From: Syncephalastrum monosporum B8922 | Lineage: Eukaryota > Mucoromycota > Mucoromycetes > Mucorales > Syncephalastraceae | Assembly: GCA_000697355.1 (NCBI GenBank) | Contig: JNEN01001207.1 | Location: forward strand, 62,001-126,000 | DNA: 64,000 bases | Direction of reading: 5' to 3' | Part shown: positions 24,456 through 35,042 of the stretch, in pieces | How positions within the stretch are numbered: the stretch's first letter is position 1 | Layout of the letters: each line of letters starts with the position of its first letter | Position numbers and translations under genes: made by a program | Notes under the pieces: model-generated | The model's database searches: none | Seen by the model: only the letters and a program-made list of their open reading frames with translations | What the model was told of the DNA's origin: nothing

Positions 24456-26630
24456 ATGGAAACGACCTTTGAGAACGTCCTACACCATGGCGCTTCAAGA
24501 GAGGTTAACTGTGTGCAGTATTCAGTCTATCTGCCTCTCCCAGACGATCACAGCGACGCAACCGAAGCACTCCAGACCTCGGCTGCCTTGATCTCGTCCT
24601 TCCTCGAGCCGGAACTCGAAGCCTATCTCTGGCAGAAGGATCGCTTCAGTCTGTCCATTGCCCACCATGAATCAAACGGTAGGCACGCATACCCTCGATC
24701 CTCTTTCGATCCTTTCGATCCTCTCTCTTATTCATACTCTGCAGACCCTTCATACAGGTTTCTCCATGGCATTACGCGCTTTGGCGACTGCATTGATGAC
24801 GAGTGGTTTGTTGTCCACCTGCTATACACCATTTCCAAGCGGATACCCGAAGCCGTGATCTCTGTCTTTGACAATGACGGCGATCTTTTGCTGATCGAAG
24901 CGGCCATGGCTCTTCCGGCCTGGCTGGATCCGTCCAACAGTCTGAACCGCGTCTATATTCATCAGAACGCGCTCCACATTATTCCGCTCCCTACGTCGCC
25001 TGCTGATTTTATGCAGCTCCCGGTGGGCAATGCCGAGGGCAAGCTCTCGCGCCAAGAAGCTGTGAGCGTCGTGCGTTCGCGCGAGGTATCGACTCAAGCA
25101 AGCGATGCCGTCCAAGCAGCCATTCATGCACGCATTGGCGGCTATCCGCAAGCAGCACGTGACAACGAGCACCGTGCGCGCTGCGTGCTTCCGTCCAAGG
25201 CTGCCTACGTCTTTTTGCGCGACCCGCAATTGGCGACGCTTGCGGTGGAGACGTTTTATCTACGCGACCCCATTGCCCTGAAAGCGTGTGCTAAGATGGA
25301 CCGCTTTCCCGCTACATCGCATGTCCATCCCACCCTGAAGCTGACGAGGACCGCCTACGCCCAAGCCGTCAGTCAGCGCTTCTACCCCCCCAAGCCCTTT
25401 CAATACTTCCCCAAGGGCCAGGACGCCGAGCTCGGTATCAAGGTGGCCTGCGGTCTCGAGATGCTCTATGCCAACGCCCATCCGCAAGCCCATCCGGCGA
25501 CGCACGTCGACAACAGACGCTGGAAAGAGTACTTGTCCAAACTGACGCGCTTCAACTATTTCCGGGGCGAGCGTGAAGGCTCGCAGCTGTACAATGAGCT
25601 CAAGGCCAAGGCATTCCAAGCCTTTCAGTCTTCACAGCGCTCGGACAATATCGTCTCGGAAGATCTTGACGTGGATGATCCGGGGCCCTTCTCGGGAAGA
25701 CTCCTCTTTGGCGAGGCCGGCCCTCGTGCACGCATCGATGCGCTTTTGGAAGACTATTCGGATGAAGCGCTGCGTCTACTACTTGAGGAGAACGAAAAGG
25801 AGCGACCGAACAGTGACGCGTGGATGAACGTCGACCCACACGAATTGGAGGCACTTATGACACAACGCATGGGCGAACAAGTCACGTCCGAAATGGAGCG
25901 CGACTTTGTGGAAGAAGACGAAGATGGCAGTGCTGCGCCCGGTGTGGATTTGGAAAGCATGCTGGCCCAGTTTGAGAAGTTCGTGGAAGGATCCAAGAGT
26001 GGCATTGAAGGCGTTGAAATACCAGGGTAAGCTTTCATTCTTTTTTCTTTTGTTTTACGGCGTGTGTTCCTTACTTGCATGTTTTGTAGGCAAAGAGACC
26101 CGAACGAGGAGCAGACGGAGAGTGAGGACGACGACGAGGATGAGGACGACGAAGATGAAGCCGTTTTGTTTGATACGGAGCGATTCATGAAACTGCTGAA
26201 CGCCACGCTGAGTAAGTTATAGACTCCACCCTGTGCGTCCAACATTGACTCATGTTTGTGTAACGCAGCGCCAGAATCGGCATCGGTCCAAGAGCCTTAT
26301 GAGGACATTTTGCAGCAGATGGACCAAGAAGTCTATGGGCACGACAAAATCCGAGGATCGTTTGCTACGGCAGCCGATGTACATACTGAACAGAAAGCAG
26401 AGAGCAAAAACACAAAACGGAATGGAGCAGAAGCCGCAGAAGAAGAACAAGAAGAAGCAGAGGAAGCAGAGGAAGCAGAGGAGACAGAACCTGTGGATGT
26501 TCAACTTAACCTGCTCAAGAATGTGCTGGAGAGTTACAAGAGCCAAGAAGGCCTGCCTGGTCCTGTCGGGAACATCCTAGGCCAGCTGGGTATACAGCTT
26601 CCAGCAGACAAGGACGAGCAAGACGACTAG
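24456..26630 (+). CDS. ECD: Ecdysoneless/SGT1 homologue
   Basis: Four exons, 24456-24678, 24745-26026, 26090-26211 and 26269-26630, 662 aa. The Ecd/hSGT1 family acts in pre-mRNA splicing (with PRPF8) and transcription, and in animals binds the R2TP complex. Family hallmarks: LHGITRFGDCIDDEWFVVHLL, AVISVFDNDGDLLLIEAA with LPAWLDPSNSLNRVYI, and FYLRDPIALKACAKM. The C-terminal half is acidic with an unbroken Asp/Glu run in exon 3 (about residues 510-522) preceded by TESE, a likely CK2 site. Intron 1 (24679-24744) is 66 nt, a multiple of three without a stop, so an unspliced form would also be translatable; the spliced join NDPSYRFLHG fits the family better. Divergent from the INTS10-like gene. 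Confidence 0.9.
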
Positions 26631-27658
26631 GCTTATCCCTTTTTCCCTCTTTGCATCCTTCAATTATTCGCATCTTTTTTCATCACCAATACAATTCGAC
26701 AATTCTCATTTGCATGACAGAAAAGGATATATGCTGGGAAATTCGATACGTAGCCACATCATGATGACAGCATCTATACTCACAAAACAGTTGACGAAAT
26801 CCAATGTAGAACGTGACCTGTCTCTGTTTTGCCATGAATTATTTGAAGCCTTTTGCTTATTTTGGATAAAGTTTTGAAACCTGTCATGAAACGACAGGTT
26901 GCCCTTTATTTTTGCGAACCTTAACGTGAGGACACACAAGTCAAGCCCTCATGGTTTAAAGAAAAGAACAAAGAACGGTACTTTTAATTCCTCTGCCGGT
27001 CGACGTGCGCAGTGTGAGTGTCAGTGTCATTCTATCGTTATGTCACACAGTATGGATAGTACTGTAAAAGATCGCGAGCGATCGTCTTGTGTATGGCGCT
27101 GACAAAATGATGCGTTGTTGCAAGATGTGTGCATCATTATCATGTTGCGCGCCAGCTGCATCCCATCAACCCCCGGCGCCAGGGTGGTTCATGTGATGCT
27201 GATGAAAGCTCGAACTTGGGATGACAATGCTGGGATCATTTTGATTTATTTTTTATATATTTTCTGAGGCCCTCGATGGAAAATGGATTTTTTCCGGCCA
27301 GGAGCAGTGAGACACAAGGCAGATGGAATGCGCCGGCTTGCATGCGTTATCGTAGATGGCGACGAGGCGGACAAGATGCGTGAATGTGATATCTCTATGT
27401 TTATATGTTTAATTATATTCTTCTGAAAGTGAAATAAAAAAGAGCCTTTAGTAAGGATTATGCTAGCACATGCACACGTGGCAGGTGTTGCGGGGAGAGT
27501 GACACAGCGCGCAGGTAGAGTTACCCAATTCGGCCCTTCCAAGGCCGTTATTTTTTGTCTCTTCTTTTTTTTTTTTTTTTACTACACCCACAACCCTTGT
27601 CCTTCCTTTTCCTCTTCTTGCTTTGTGTCGCGCAAAGGAAAACCCAGGCTACACCACA
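26631..27658. other. Intergenic, 1 kb without a gene
   Basis: AT-rich region between ECD and the SAP-domain gene. It includes a perfect 8-bp inverted repeat with a 7-nt loop at 26878-26900 (AACCTGTC / GACAGGTT). No coding signal. The pyrimidine-rich block 27555-27620 is the leader of the next gene. Confidence 0.55.
26878..26900. repeat. Perfect inverted repeat, 8-bp arms
   Basis: Arms AACCTGTC and GACAGGTT flank a 7-nt loop. It sits about 250 bp past the ECD stop. It could be an RNA hairpin or a dyad binding site; nothing else points to a role. Confidence 0.5.
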
Positions 27659-28180
27659 ATGCACAATCCAAGTGCACGCGATCATGACCCCGACCACTCG
27701 GCCTTGTTTGGCCACTCGCTCGATTCTTCTTTCCACTTGCCCAACAGCGACTGGCGACACAATTTCGAAGGCGATCCTGCCTCATGGAACGATCTCGCCC
27801 ACAGCTTCCACGCCCAGTCCCTCGACTCGTCTTTTCTCAACGATACCCTGTTCAACATTCCCGAATGGGAGCAGGACAATCTCTCCAACTTTGACCATCT
27901 CGACACGCGGTCCAATCAAGAGCAACAACAACAACAACAGCAACAGCAACAGCAACAAAACGGCATGGCCATGGCAACTGACGGAGGGGCTCTAGGCCTA
28001 CCGCTGGAACAAGACATTCTGTTTTCTGACCCCAACTTTTTGCGGCAGCAGCAGCTGTTGCAAGACCAGCAAGAGGCCATGCAAATGCGTATTCAGCAAG
28101 AAGCCGAATCCGACGAAGCACAAAATAAGGAATATGACACGCCGACTCGTTCGAATTTGTCCGCCATGTTTGATCACCAA

Positions 28181-28220
<40 letters not shown>

Positions 28221-29614
28221 GCTATCAACAACCACAGTCAGCTCCTCCTCCGCAACGGGTCCCTTCTCAGTCTGGTGCAACACCCAGCACGGGCAAGTTC
28301 CAGGTGAAGCGTTCCGGGAGCAAGAGCAAAGCCATCCCCATTGCCGGTTCTGCCTCGTCGCACAGTAACACAAGCACAAACAGCAGCAGCAGCAGCAGCA
28401 GCGGGGCCGGTGGTAACCGGGCCTCGTCCATGCCAAGCGAAGTCGACCATCAGCGACGCTTCAACGAGCTCCAGGCCCGCTTCCGGGTGCAATATGCACG
28501 CAAGACGCCGCCGAAACCGACCGGCCCAGGCGCCAAGCAGCAGCCGACCATGGCAGAGCACGTGTATGGGTCGTCGATGCCGAGCTCGTTTTCGTCTGTG
28601 CCTGAGCCGCATGATGTCGAGCGACGGCGGTCCATCTCGGGATTGGCCGACCTCAGACGGGCAGGGGGACGGAGCAACTCGGTCGTGATGGGGCAGGGCA
28701 AGACGGTCGCTGCCCCTCGCAACGCCGCCAGCAATACCCCCATGTTTCCGTCGCGCACCATGCCTATTCAGATCCAGCGCGTTCACCGGCAGAATGCCAA
28801 CCTGCCTTTCGATGCCGAGGAGCGCCAGCGCAAACTCGACGACCAGCTGGTCAAGGTCAATTTTGACGACATCACCGTGACCGAGCTCAAGGAGCTTTTG
28901 CGCCAGCGCGGTAAATCCGCCACGGGTAAAAAGGCCGTGCTCTTGCAGCGTCTCCAGGACGAGCAAGACTTTATCAAGGCCATCCGGAGCGGGCAGCACC
29001 CTTCCTCCATTCCCAACGCTTCCACCGCAGCAGCGCAGGCGCAGCAGCAGGCCATCATGGCAGCGCATCACCACCAACAGCAGCAACAGCAGCAACAGCA
29101 ACAGCAACCGCAGTCCTCTTACCCACCGCCGGCACCGCCTTCTCCGGGCGCATCCTCCTCGAGTTCGTTGTACCGGTCCATTGCGGAAATGCATATCGGC
29201 TCGCCGCCTGCGCAACATATCCGCCGATACACCCCGTACGGGCCTCCTCAACCCGGGTCGCCGCGCATGACGGCCGCTCAAATTTCGTCTTCCGTGCCTA
29301 CCGGCTTCATGTACCCGTCTGCCAATACGAACATGGGCGCTGCCGCTGACCGACGGCCGCACAAGTATGCGCCGTTCATGTCATCCGCGCTCGCCACCCC
29401 AGATCGCGAGGAGGACCAGGACCCCTTTGACCAGTTGCTATCCCAGATGGAGCCTATGGAGATCCCTTCCGGCGCCAACGGAGATGCGTACGCGCAAAAC
29501 GCCTTTATCGAGAGTATCCTCAACGGCAACCCGGACGACATGGTCTTGGACTCTCCCCATACTTACTCTGCGGGCCAGCCGAACGGCATGCTGAACGGCA
29601 ATAACCCGTGGTAG
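27659..29614 (+). CDS. Gln-rich SAP-domain protein
   Basis: Single exon, 651 aa. The SAP domain (a helix-loop-helix DNA-binding fold found in chromatin and RNA-processing factors) is at about residues 400-436: FDDITVTELKELLRQRGKS then GKKAVLLQRLQ. Otherwise the protein is disordered, with several CAA/CAG-encoded polyglutamine runs (about residues 90-105, 178-190 and 468-482), Ser runs and a His/Gln segment, plus an acidic C-terminus. This is the composition of a transcriptional regulator; the acidic ends and Q-rich tracts suggest activation regions, but no target is known. The first ATG of the frame is 27659, with A at -3. The repeats generate long antisense open frames, which are not genes. 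Confidence 0.82.
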
Positions 29615-30139
29615 CGAAAGCATTCATTCTACACCTCGGTCGATCATACCCTTCTTTTTTCGTTTCGTTTTTCTCCTCCGTTCTCTCCCAGACCCCTTGC
29701 TTCTCTCTCTCTCTCTCTCTTTCTTTTTTCTTTATATTCTACTTTTTCTTATCTTTTGTGTTCATGATTTCCCTGCACTATCTATTCAGTTAGTCATCCA
29801 TTTTTCTTCTTTTCATTCATTTTGTTTCGACCGATACCCCCCCCTTCTTTCTCTACCCCCTTCCCATCCACCCCCCATAGTAGTAATCGCGCATCTGTAG
29901 ATAGTCGTACACGCACAAAGTTTTTCTTCTTGTCCTTGTTTCCTTTCCACATTAGATCCTGTTAGAACACGTATTCGCTTTATTATTCTTTTCTATGAGT
30001 GTTGTACGCGTTTGTTGCGGTAACTGTGCTCGAATGCACTGATACTGCGTTGCATGATGACGTACTCTGGACTAATAAACACGATGAGGGGGGGGGGGAT
30101 GTGAGCAACTTGGTCGATTCTTATGCGTCCGTCGTGACT
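29615..30139. terminator. Convergent 3' region, no gene seen
   Basis: Pyrimidine-rich sequence with a TC microsatellite near 29702-29720 and a run of 11 G at 30088-30098. It separates the stop of the SAP gene (plus) and COG5 (minus). I looked for further COG5 exons here and found none in frame. Confidence 0.4.
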
Positions 30140-31795
30140 TTACCTCTGCGAGAACTCTTGGGGAGATACGCCATTGTGTATTGCTACTCGGCTTAGAGAG
30201 TCTTGCAAAAAGCGCTGCAATTTGGGGAATTCGCCCACAAAGGTATTCCGCAGAAAACTTGATGCTAAACACGTGTGCGTATGTATGTTGAGTTGATACT
30301 GTTTTCATTTTGGACTTTTTTTGCCATCTGTCTGCGTGTCTTACCTCGTGTGGCTTCCTTGAGTTCCTTTTCAAAATTGACAGCGAGGAGACGCCAAAAT
30401 CGGCTCACGAGACTCGTGGCGTCCAGCGTCTATGCAGGAACGAGAGAGGATGAATACCGGTGGTAGATGGATCTCGAAACCTTTTGATTTACCTTGAGTA
30501 CTTCCTCCAGAAATGACACTTGGGTCAAAGGATCCTTTTTGACTTCCAGCACCTTTTCCAGCTCGTAAACCTACGGCGAGGCTTAAGTAACGTAACCTTC
30601 ACTCTCCACTGGCATATGAAATGGAGAAAAGAATAGGATACTTTACCTTGATACAGGTCTGGCTCATCTTGGTCCCGAGGCTCTCCATACGAGACCAGAT
30701 GGCCTGCGTCCATGCGCTCTGATTGCCGAGGGTCGGCTCGTGGTTCGCCCGCCGTACAGCCGGGCCTGTGCTCGCGGTGGTGCCCCGCACTTGCTTTTGT
30801 AAGGACTGCATGTCGACGACGTGCTTGATATCCTGTGTGATCTCATCGAGGAGGGCGTTCATGAGCTTCTCGACACGGGTGCCCATGGTCTTGACATTGT
30901 AATAGATCTGCAGACCGGCTGCAATCTTGGCTTGGTTGGGCCCGTGGATGCCCTCGTTGAGCAGGCGTTCTGCCTCGGCGTCGACGACGGCGCGCGCTTT
31001 TTCGATGGCGGGCAGCTCGGCCGTGACCAGATCGATCTCGCCAAAGATGGGCTCCTGGCTGAGGATGGTTTCCAGCTCGTGAAGGGTCAATGCAGCGGAA
31101 ACGATATCACGATCGGATGAGTTCTGTGCGTCTCGGTTGGGCAGCTGCGAGTCGAGTCGGCGGGTGAGCACGACGAATCGGTGAAGACGCCGCAAAAGAT
31201 CCGCTGTTTCCTGCATGTTTTCGAGTTGTGTGGTATACGTCTGTAACTGGTTGTATGGGTCACGGATCTTGGCACCCAGACTTCATCAATAGGCAAGGAG
31301 TTGAGCCCATAGAGCAGAGAAGAGAAAGAGAGAGAGAGATAGGCTCGTTTTTTCTTCTTACCTTTTGAGGGATATACTCAGTTCGGTGATGTTGTTTTGT
31401 ACGGTGGAGAGGACAACTTCCAGTTCACGCGTACCGCGGACCTGGTTCAATAAAGCCTCGTAGTTCCCGACAACCTAGAGGACAGCCATGAACAGGGATG
31501 CATAACAGGACGGAATCACTTTAGAGTGGAGTACCTCTGTCTGGATCTGCCTATTAAGGGTATCGATGCTGGAAGACATTTTGGCAAGCGCGGCCTGGAC
31601 ATGGGCTGCATCTTGTCCACCCGCTTGACTCACGATGGTGTCAGCGTAGGCGTTTGGGTCAAAGTTGTCGGCGAGGAACGTGTCATGGTCTAGCAAACGA
31701 GACGGCTTTAGCACTCGACACGTCATTGGGAAATACAAAATACCAGAGTAATTGTCCCCGTCGTTTAGAAACGCGTTTGAGGAGGAGTTGGCCAT
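30140..31795 (-). CDS. COG5: Conserved oligomeric Golgi complex subunit 5
   Basis: Seven exons on minus: 31795-31744, 31689-31535, 31474-31362, 31280-30647, 30570-30493, 30429-30345, 30264-30140; 413 aa. COG5 is part of lobe B of the COG tether that directs retrograde vesicles within the Golgi. Typical features are the N-terminal DTFLADNFDPNAYADTIV, a coiled coil, SLGAKIRDPYNQLQTYTTQL, LRRLHRFVVLTRRLDSQL, and the helix bundle ending with NTFVGEFPKLQRFLQDSLSR. At 413 residues it is about half the length of the animal protein and close to the short yeast form; it stops just after the FLQDSLSR helix. The start lies 155 bp from the divergent MTR3 start. Confidence 0.88.
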
Positions 31796-31950
31796 GAGAG
31801 GCAAGACGAGTTCAAAGTCTAAAGTCTAAAGTCTGAAGTGGAGACAAAAAAAAAAGCGTAGTACAAAGTCTCGAGATTTGAAAGCAGTGCAATTCCTTTG
31901 CTTGAACGCCCGCTTCGCTTTTTTCGTATTTTATTTTTTTATTTTCCAGG
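31796..31950. promoter_or_regulatory. Shared divergent promoter, COG5 / MTR3
   Basis: Only 155 bp lie between the two start codons. It contains a tandem heptad (TAAAGTC-type units) at 31813-31836, an A-tract, then a T-rich stretch next to MTR3. Binding factors are unknown. Confidence 0.45.
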
Positions 31951-33120
31951 ATGGCAGCTGTGGATCGTAAACGCGTGTTTGGACCCGAATCCAGCGTGGT
32001 TCCTGTCCTGATTGACGCCGAGAAGTCACCCAAGCTCTTTGACGAGGCCGGAAAGCGACTCGATCAGCGTACGCCGGCGGATCTGCGTCCCATATGTATG
32101 GCATTCCCTTCCCTTCCCTTTTCTTTCCGTTGAATGATCACCCTCTTCTTACCCTGTCTGTCCTGTGCAGTCTTGAAGACTGGTCTGGTCACACAAGCAA
32201 ATGGATCTGCGTACATCGAAGTCGGAAACACAAAGGCGGTCTGTGCCGTGTAAGTCCTCCACCTGATTCACCGCTTACATGAGAGGATGATCGTGGACTG
32301 AAGGTGCTCTTCGTCGCCACTCTTAGATACGGTCCTCGCCAGCTGAAGCGGTCAGGGTTCTCCAGCAAAGGCACATTGAACTGTGAGTTCAAGTTTGCCA
32401 CCTTCTCTTGCGCCAAACGACGCGGCCACATCCGGGTAAGTTTGGGGGTGTGATGAACTGGTCCATGGTACTTTCTATGTTTTATGCTCTATAGCTGACA
32501 GTGGGCACTATAGGACGCACAAGAACGCGGATTCGCACAAACGCTGGTGCAGGCCTTGGCGCCTGCGGTCCGGCTGGAACTGTTACCCAAATCGTCCATC
32601 GATATCTACGTCAATATCCTCGAGAACGACGGCACCAACTCGTGTGTAGCTGCTGCCATCATTGCTGCCAGTACCGCCCTCGCCGATGCCGGTATTGAAA
32701 TGCTCGACCAAGTCACAGCTTCCTCAGCAGTAAGTGCAGTATTCAGTATTCAGTATTCTCGACAAGATACTGTCTATGTCTATCCATGTTCAAAGTGAAT
32801 TCATGGATGCTATAGGTATTTGTGGATCAGGGCATTCTGATGGATGGCACCGAAGCAGAAGAGCAGCAGAAAAAGGGTGCATTGATGGTATCTTACATGC
32901 CTTCTCTAAACGAAGTCACCCACATCTTACAGTCCGGAAGCTCTGACCCGGCTATTACAACACAGGCAAGTCCTCTGTTGCATACATAAAGCAAGCACAA
33001 CTAACTCACACACACAAACAAAAATACGAATAGGCGATTGAGCAATGCATTGATGGAGGATCCAAGATATACAGCGTCATGTCAACCGCGCTCCTCCAGT
33101 CCCTGGAAAATAAAGCATAA
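31951..33120 (+). CDS. MTR3: Exosome complex component MTR3 (RNase PH fold)
   Basis: Six exons: 31951-32095, 32171-32249, 32327-32435, 32514-32729, 32816-32965, 33034-33120; 261 aa. MTR3 (EXOSC6) is one of the six catalytically inactive RNase PH-like ring subunits of the RNA exosome. Key family stretches are RTPADLRPIFLKTGLVTQA, GSAYIEVGNTKAVCAVYGPR, RGFAQTLVQALAPAVRLELL, and DGTNSCVAAAIIAASTALADAGI. The absence of conserved phosphate-binding arginines and the short N-terminus favour MTR3 over RRP41. The donor of intron 5 is GC (CAG/GCAAGT at 32966). It is tandem with RPN13, 152 bp downstream. Confidence 0.85.
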
Positions 33121-33272
33121 ATGAACGATAAAACGTCATACTGTGGTGCATTTCTGTCGATATATCGATATACTTTCGGTCTTTTAAATTTCACGTCAAT
33201 TCCAATGATGCACTCTGTGTGTATGTGTGCGTCGTTTCGCCTTTTCTCTCTGTTTGTAGTCACTTTGCAATA

Positions 33273-34793
33273 ATGAGTCTTTTCCCTGCCGCACAGCAAC
33301 CACGACATCTCGTTGAATTCAACGCTGGCAAATGCATCTATGAGGATCACATGCTCCGCCCTGACCTGCGCAAAGGGTATGTCCTACTCTATGCGTCTTT
33401 TATAGACGCGTCAGCACCGTCCCAGCTCAACTAACCGTCTTTTCTAGCGTGATTTACATGGATCAGGTACACGATCCCACCGCAAGGATACAAATACACG
33501 AACACTCTACTCACCTTACTTAACCCCTAAAGAGCGATGACCAGCTGATGCACTTTTACTGGAAGGAGCGCAGAGCAACCGAGCCCGAGGAGGTAGAAAA
33601 GGAGGACGATGGCTGTACGGGAAGACTCATCTTTGGTTTGGGCTGCTAGGATCTTATAATCTTCCCTGATGAAGCTGAACTCGTCCGAATCCCCGAGTGC
33701 ACGACCGGCCGTGTCTATCTCCTCAAGTTCAAGTCGTCTGAGCGCAAGCTCTTCTTTTGGATGCAGAACAAGAACGACGAGAAGGACGAGGAAAACGTCA
33801 CGACCGTCAACCGCCTCATCAACGACCCTGAGACCGCGGTCCGTGATCTCTTGAGCGGCGGTGGCTCGTCTCGTGTTTCTGGCCTCGACATGGACTACGG
33901 CGACGGTACTCCCGCCGACGTCATGCAACTCCTCGGCGGCTCGTCCGGTAAGCTCTCATGGGATGGAGGCACACGTCGCATGCTTACCCGAGTTGCATCA
34001 CGCTAGAGCGCGTCTCACGTGACAATATCCTGCAGTTCTTGCAACAGGCCGGTGGTTTCGGGTAAGTTTATAGGAGGGCCAAGGCACATCGAGGGCACAC
34101 GTTCTTATGACTTCCTTCTCTGTCCTGCAGCGGCACTGTCCCGAACTCGATTCCTGCGGGAGGGGATGGCCCTGTTGACCAGGACACCGACATGGGCGAT
34201 TCGCAGGAGCAGCGACGCTCGTCCGCCTCGCAACAGCAGGAGCAAGGACACCAGCCGCAAGACGCTTCTTCCACCGTGAACTCGGAGCAGCTGCAGCAAC
34301 TGCGAAACGCATTGGCCAACGTCCAGGTGCCAGGTACGGTTCAGGTCTACCAGTGATTCGCATGCTAGTACTAAGTCAACCTGCTATGTTGATACAGAGG
34401 GCCACAGCGCAAACATGTCTCTGAGCCAGGTCTTGACGCCGCAAGCTCTGTCTCCCCTGCTGAACGATCCCGAGATTTGCGCCGCCTTGTTCCCTCATCT
34501 GCCTGAAAACAGCGAGCGCACCCCAGAGGAGGTCCGTCAGGTGGTCCAGAGCCCCCAATTCCAGCAATCCTTGGATACCCTGAGCTTCGCCCTGCAAAGC
34601 GGCGAGCTCGGCCCGCTGCTGACACAGCTCGGTCTCCCCGCTTCGGCCGGTCAGAGTAAGACAGTGATGTGATGGTCACATGGGGATACTTACCGAAATG
34701 ATAGATGTCGAAGCCTTCTTAAACGCCATTGAAGAGCAGGCAAGACGCCGGGAGCAGAACCGAAACAATGACGATGCCATGGAAGAAGACTAA
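33273..34793 (+). CDS. RPN13: 26S proteasome ubiquitin receptor RPN13/ADRM1
   Basis: Eight exons: 33273-33376, 33448-33466, 33533-33592, 33650-33947, 34007-34061, 34131-34333, 34398-34655, 34705-34793; 361 aa. Rpn13 binds ubiquitin through its Pru domain, docks on Rpn2, and recruits the deubiquitinase Uch37 through a C-terminal DEUBAD domain. The Pru domain is clear (LVEFNAGKC, KGVIYMDQSDDQLMHFYWKE, DLIIFPDEAELVRIPECTTG, VYLLKFKSSERKLFFWMQ). The C-terminal region (MSLSQVLTPQALSPLLNDPE ... CAALFPHLPE) is the DEUBAD, so this is the full-length form, unlike S. cerevisiae Rpn13 which lacks it. Exon 2 is a 19-nt microexon encoding part of GVIYMDQ; without it the frame is lost. Confidence 0.92.
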
Positions 34794-35042
34794 ACACACA
34801 TGCGAATAAAATAAAGTGTCTCATTTCCCACTTTCTTTTTATTGATTTTTCCATTAACGGGTACCATCTGATTAAGTACTGCACGATGGCAGCATGGTGG
34901 AGGGGTCGCAAAGTACGTAGATTAACTCTTGAGACGGAGATGGGGTAAGAAAGAGAACCTATCACTGAACATGATGTGCATCATCATTCATAATGAAGTG
35001 AGCTAAACAGGGAGAGCGGCGCGGGTGACACAAGAAAGCGTT

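Noticed and set aside
28238..29362. 374-codon antisense open frame over the SAP gene
   Set aside because: It is rich in Arg, Leu runs and lacks motifs; it arises because the CAG/CAA repeats and biased codons of the plus-strand gene leave few stops on the other strand.
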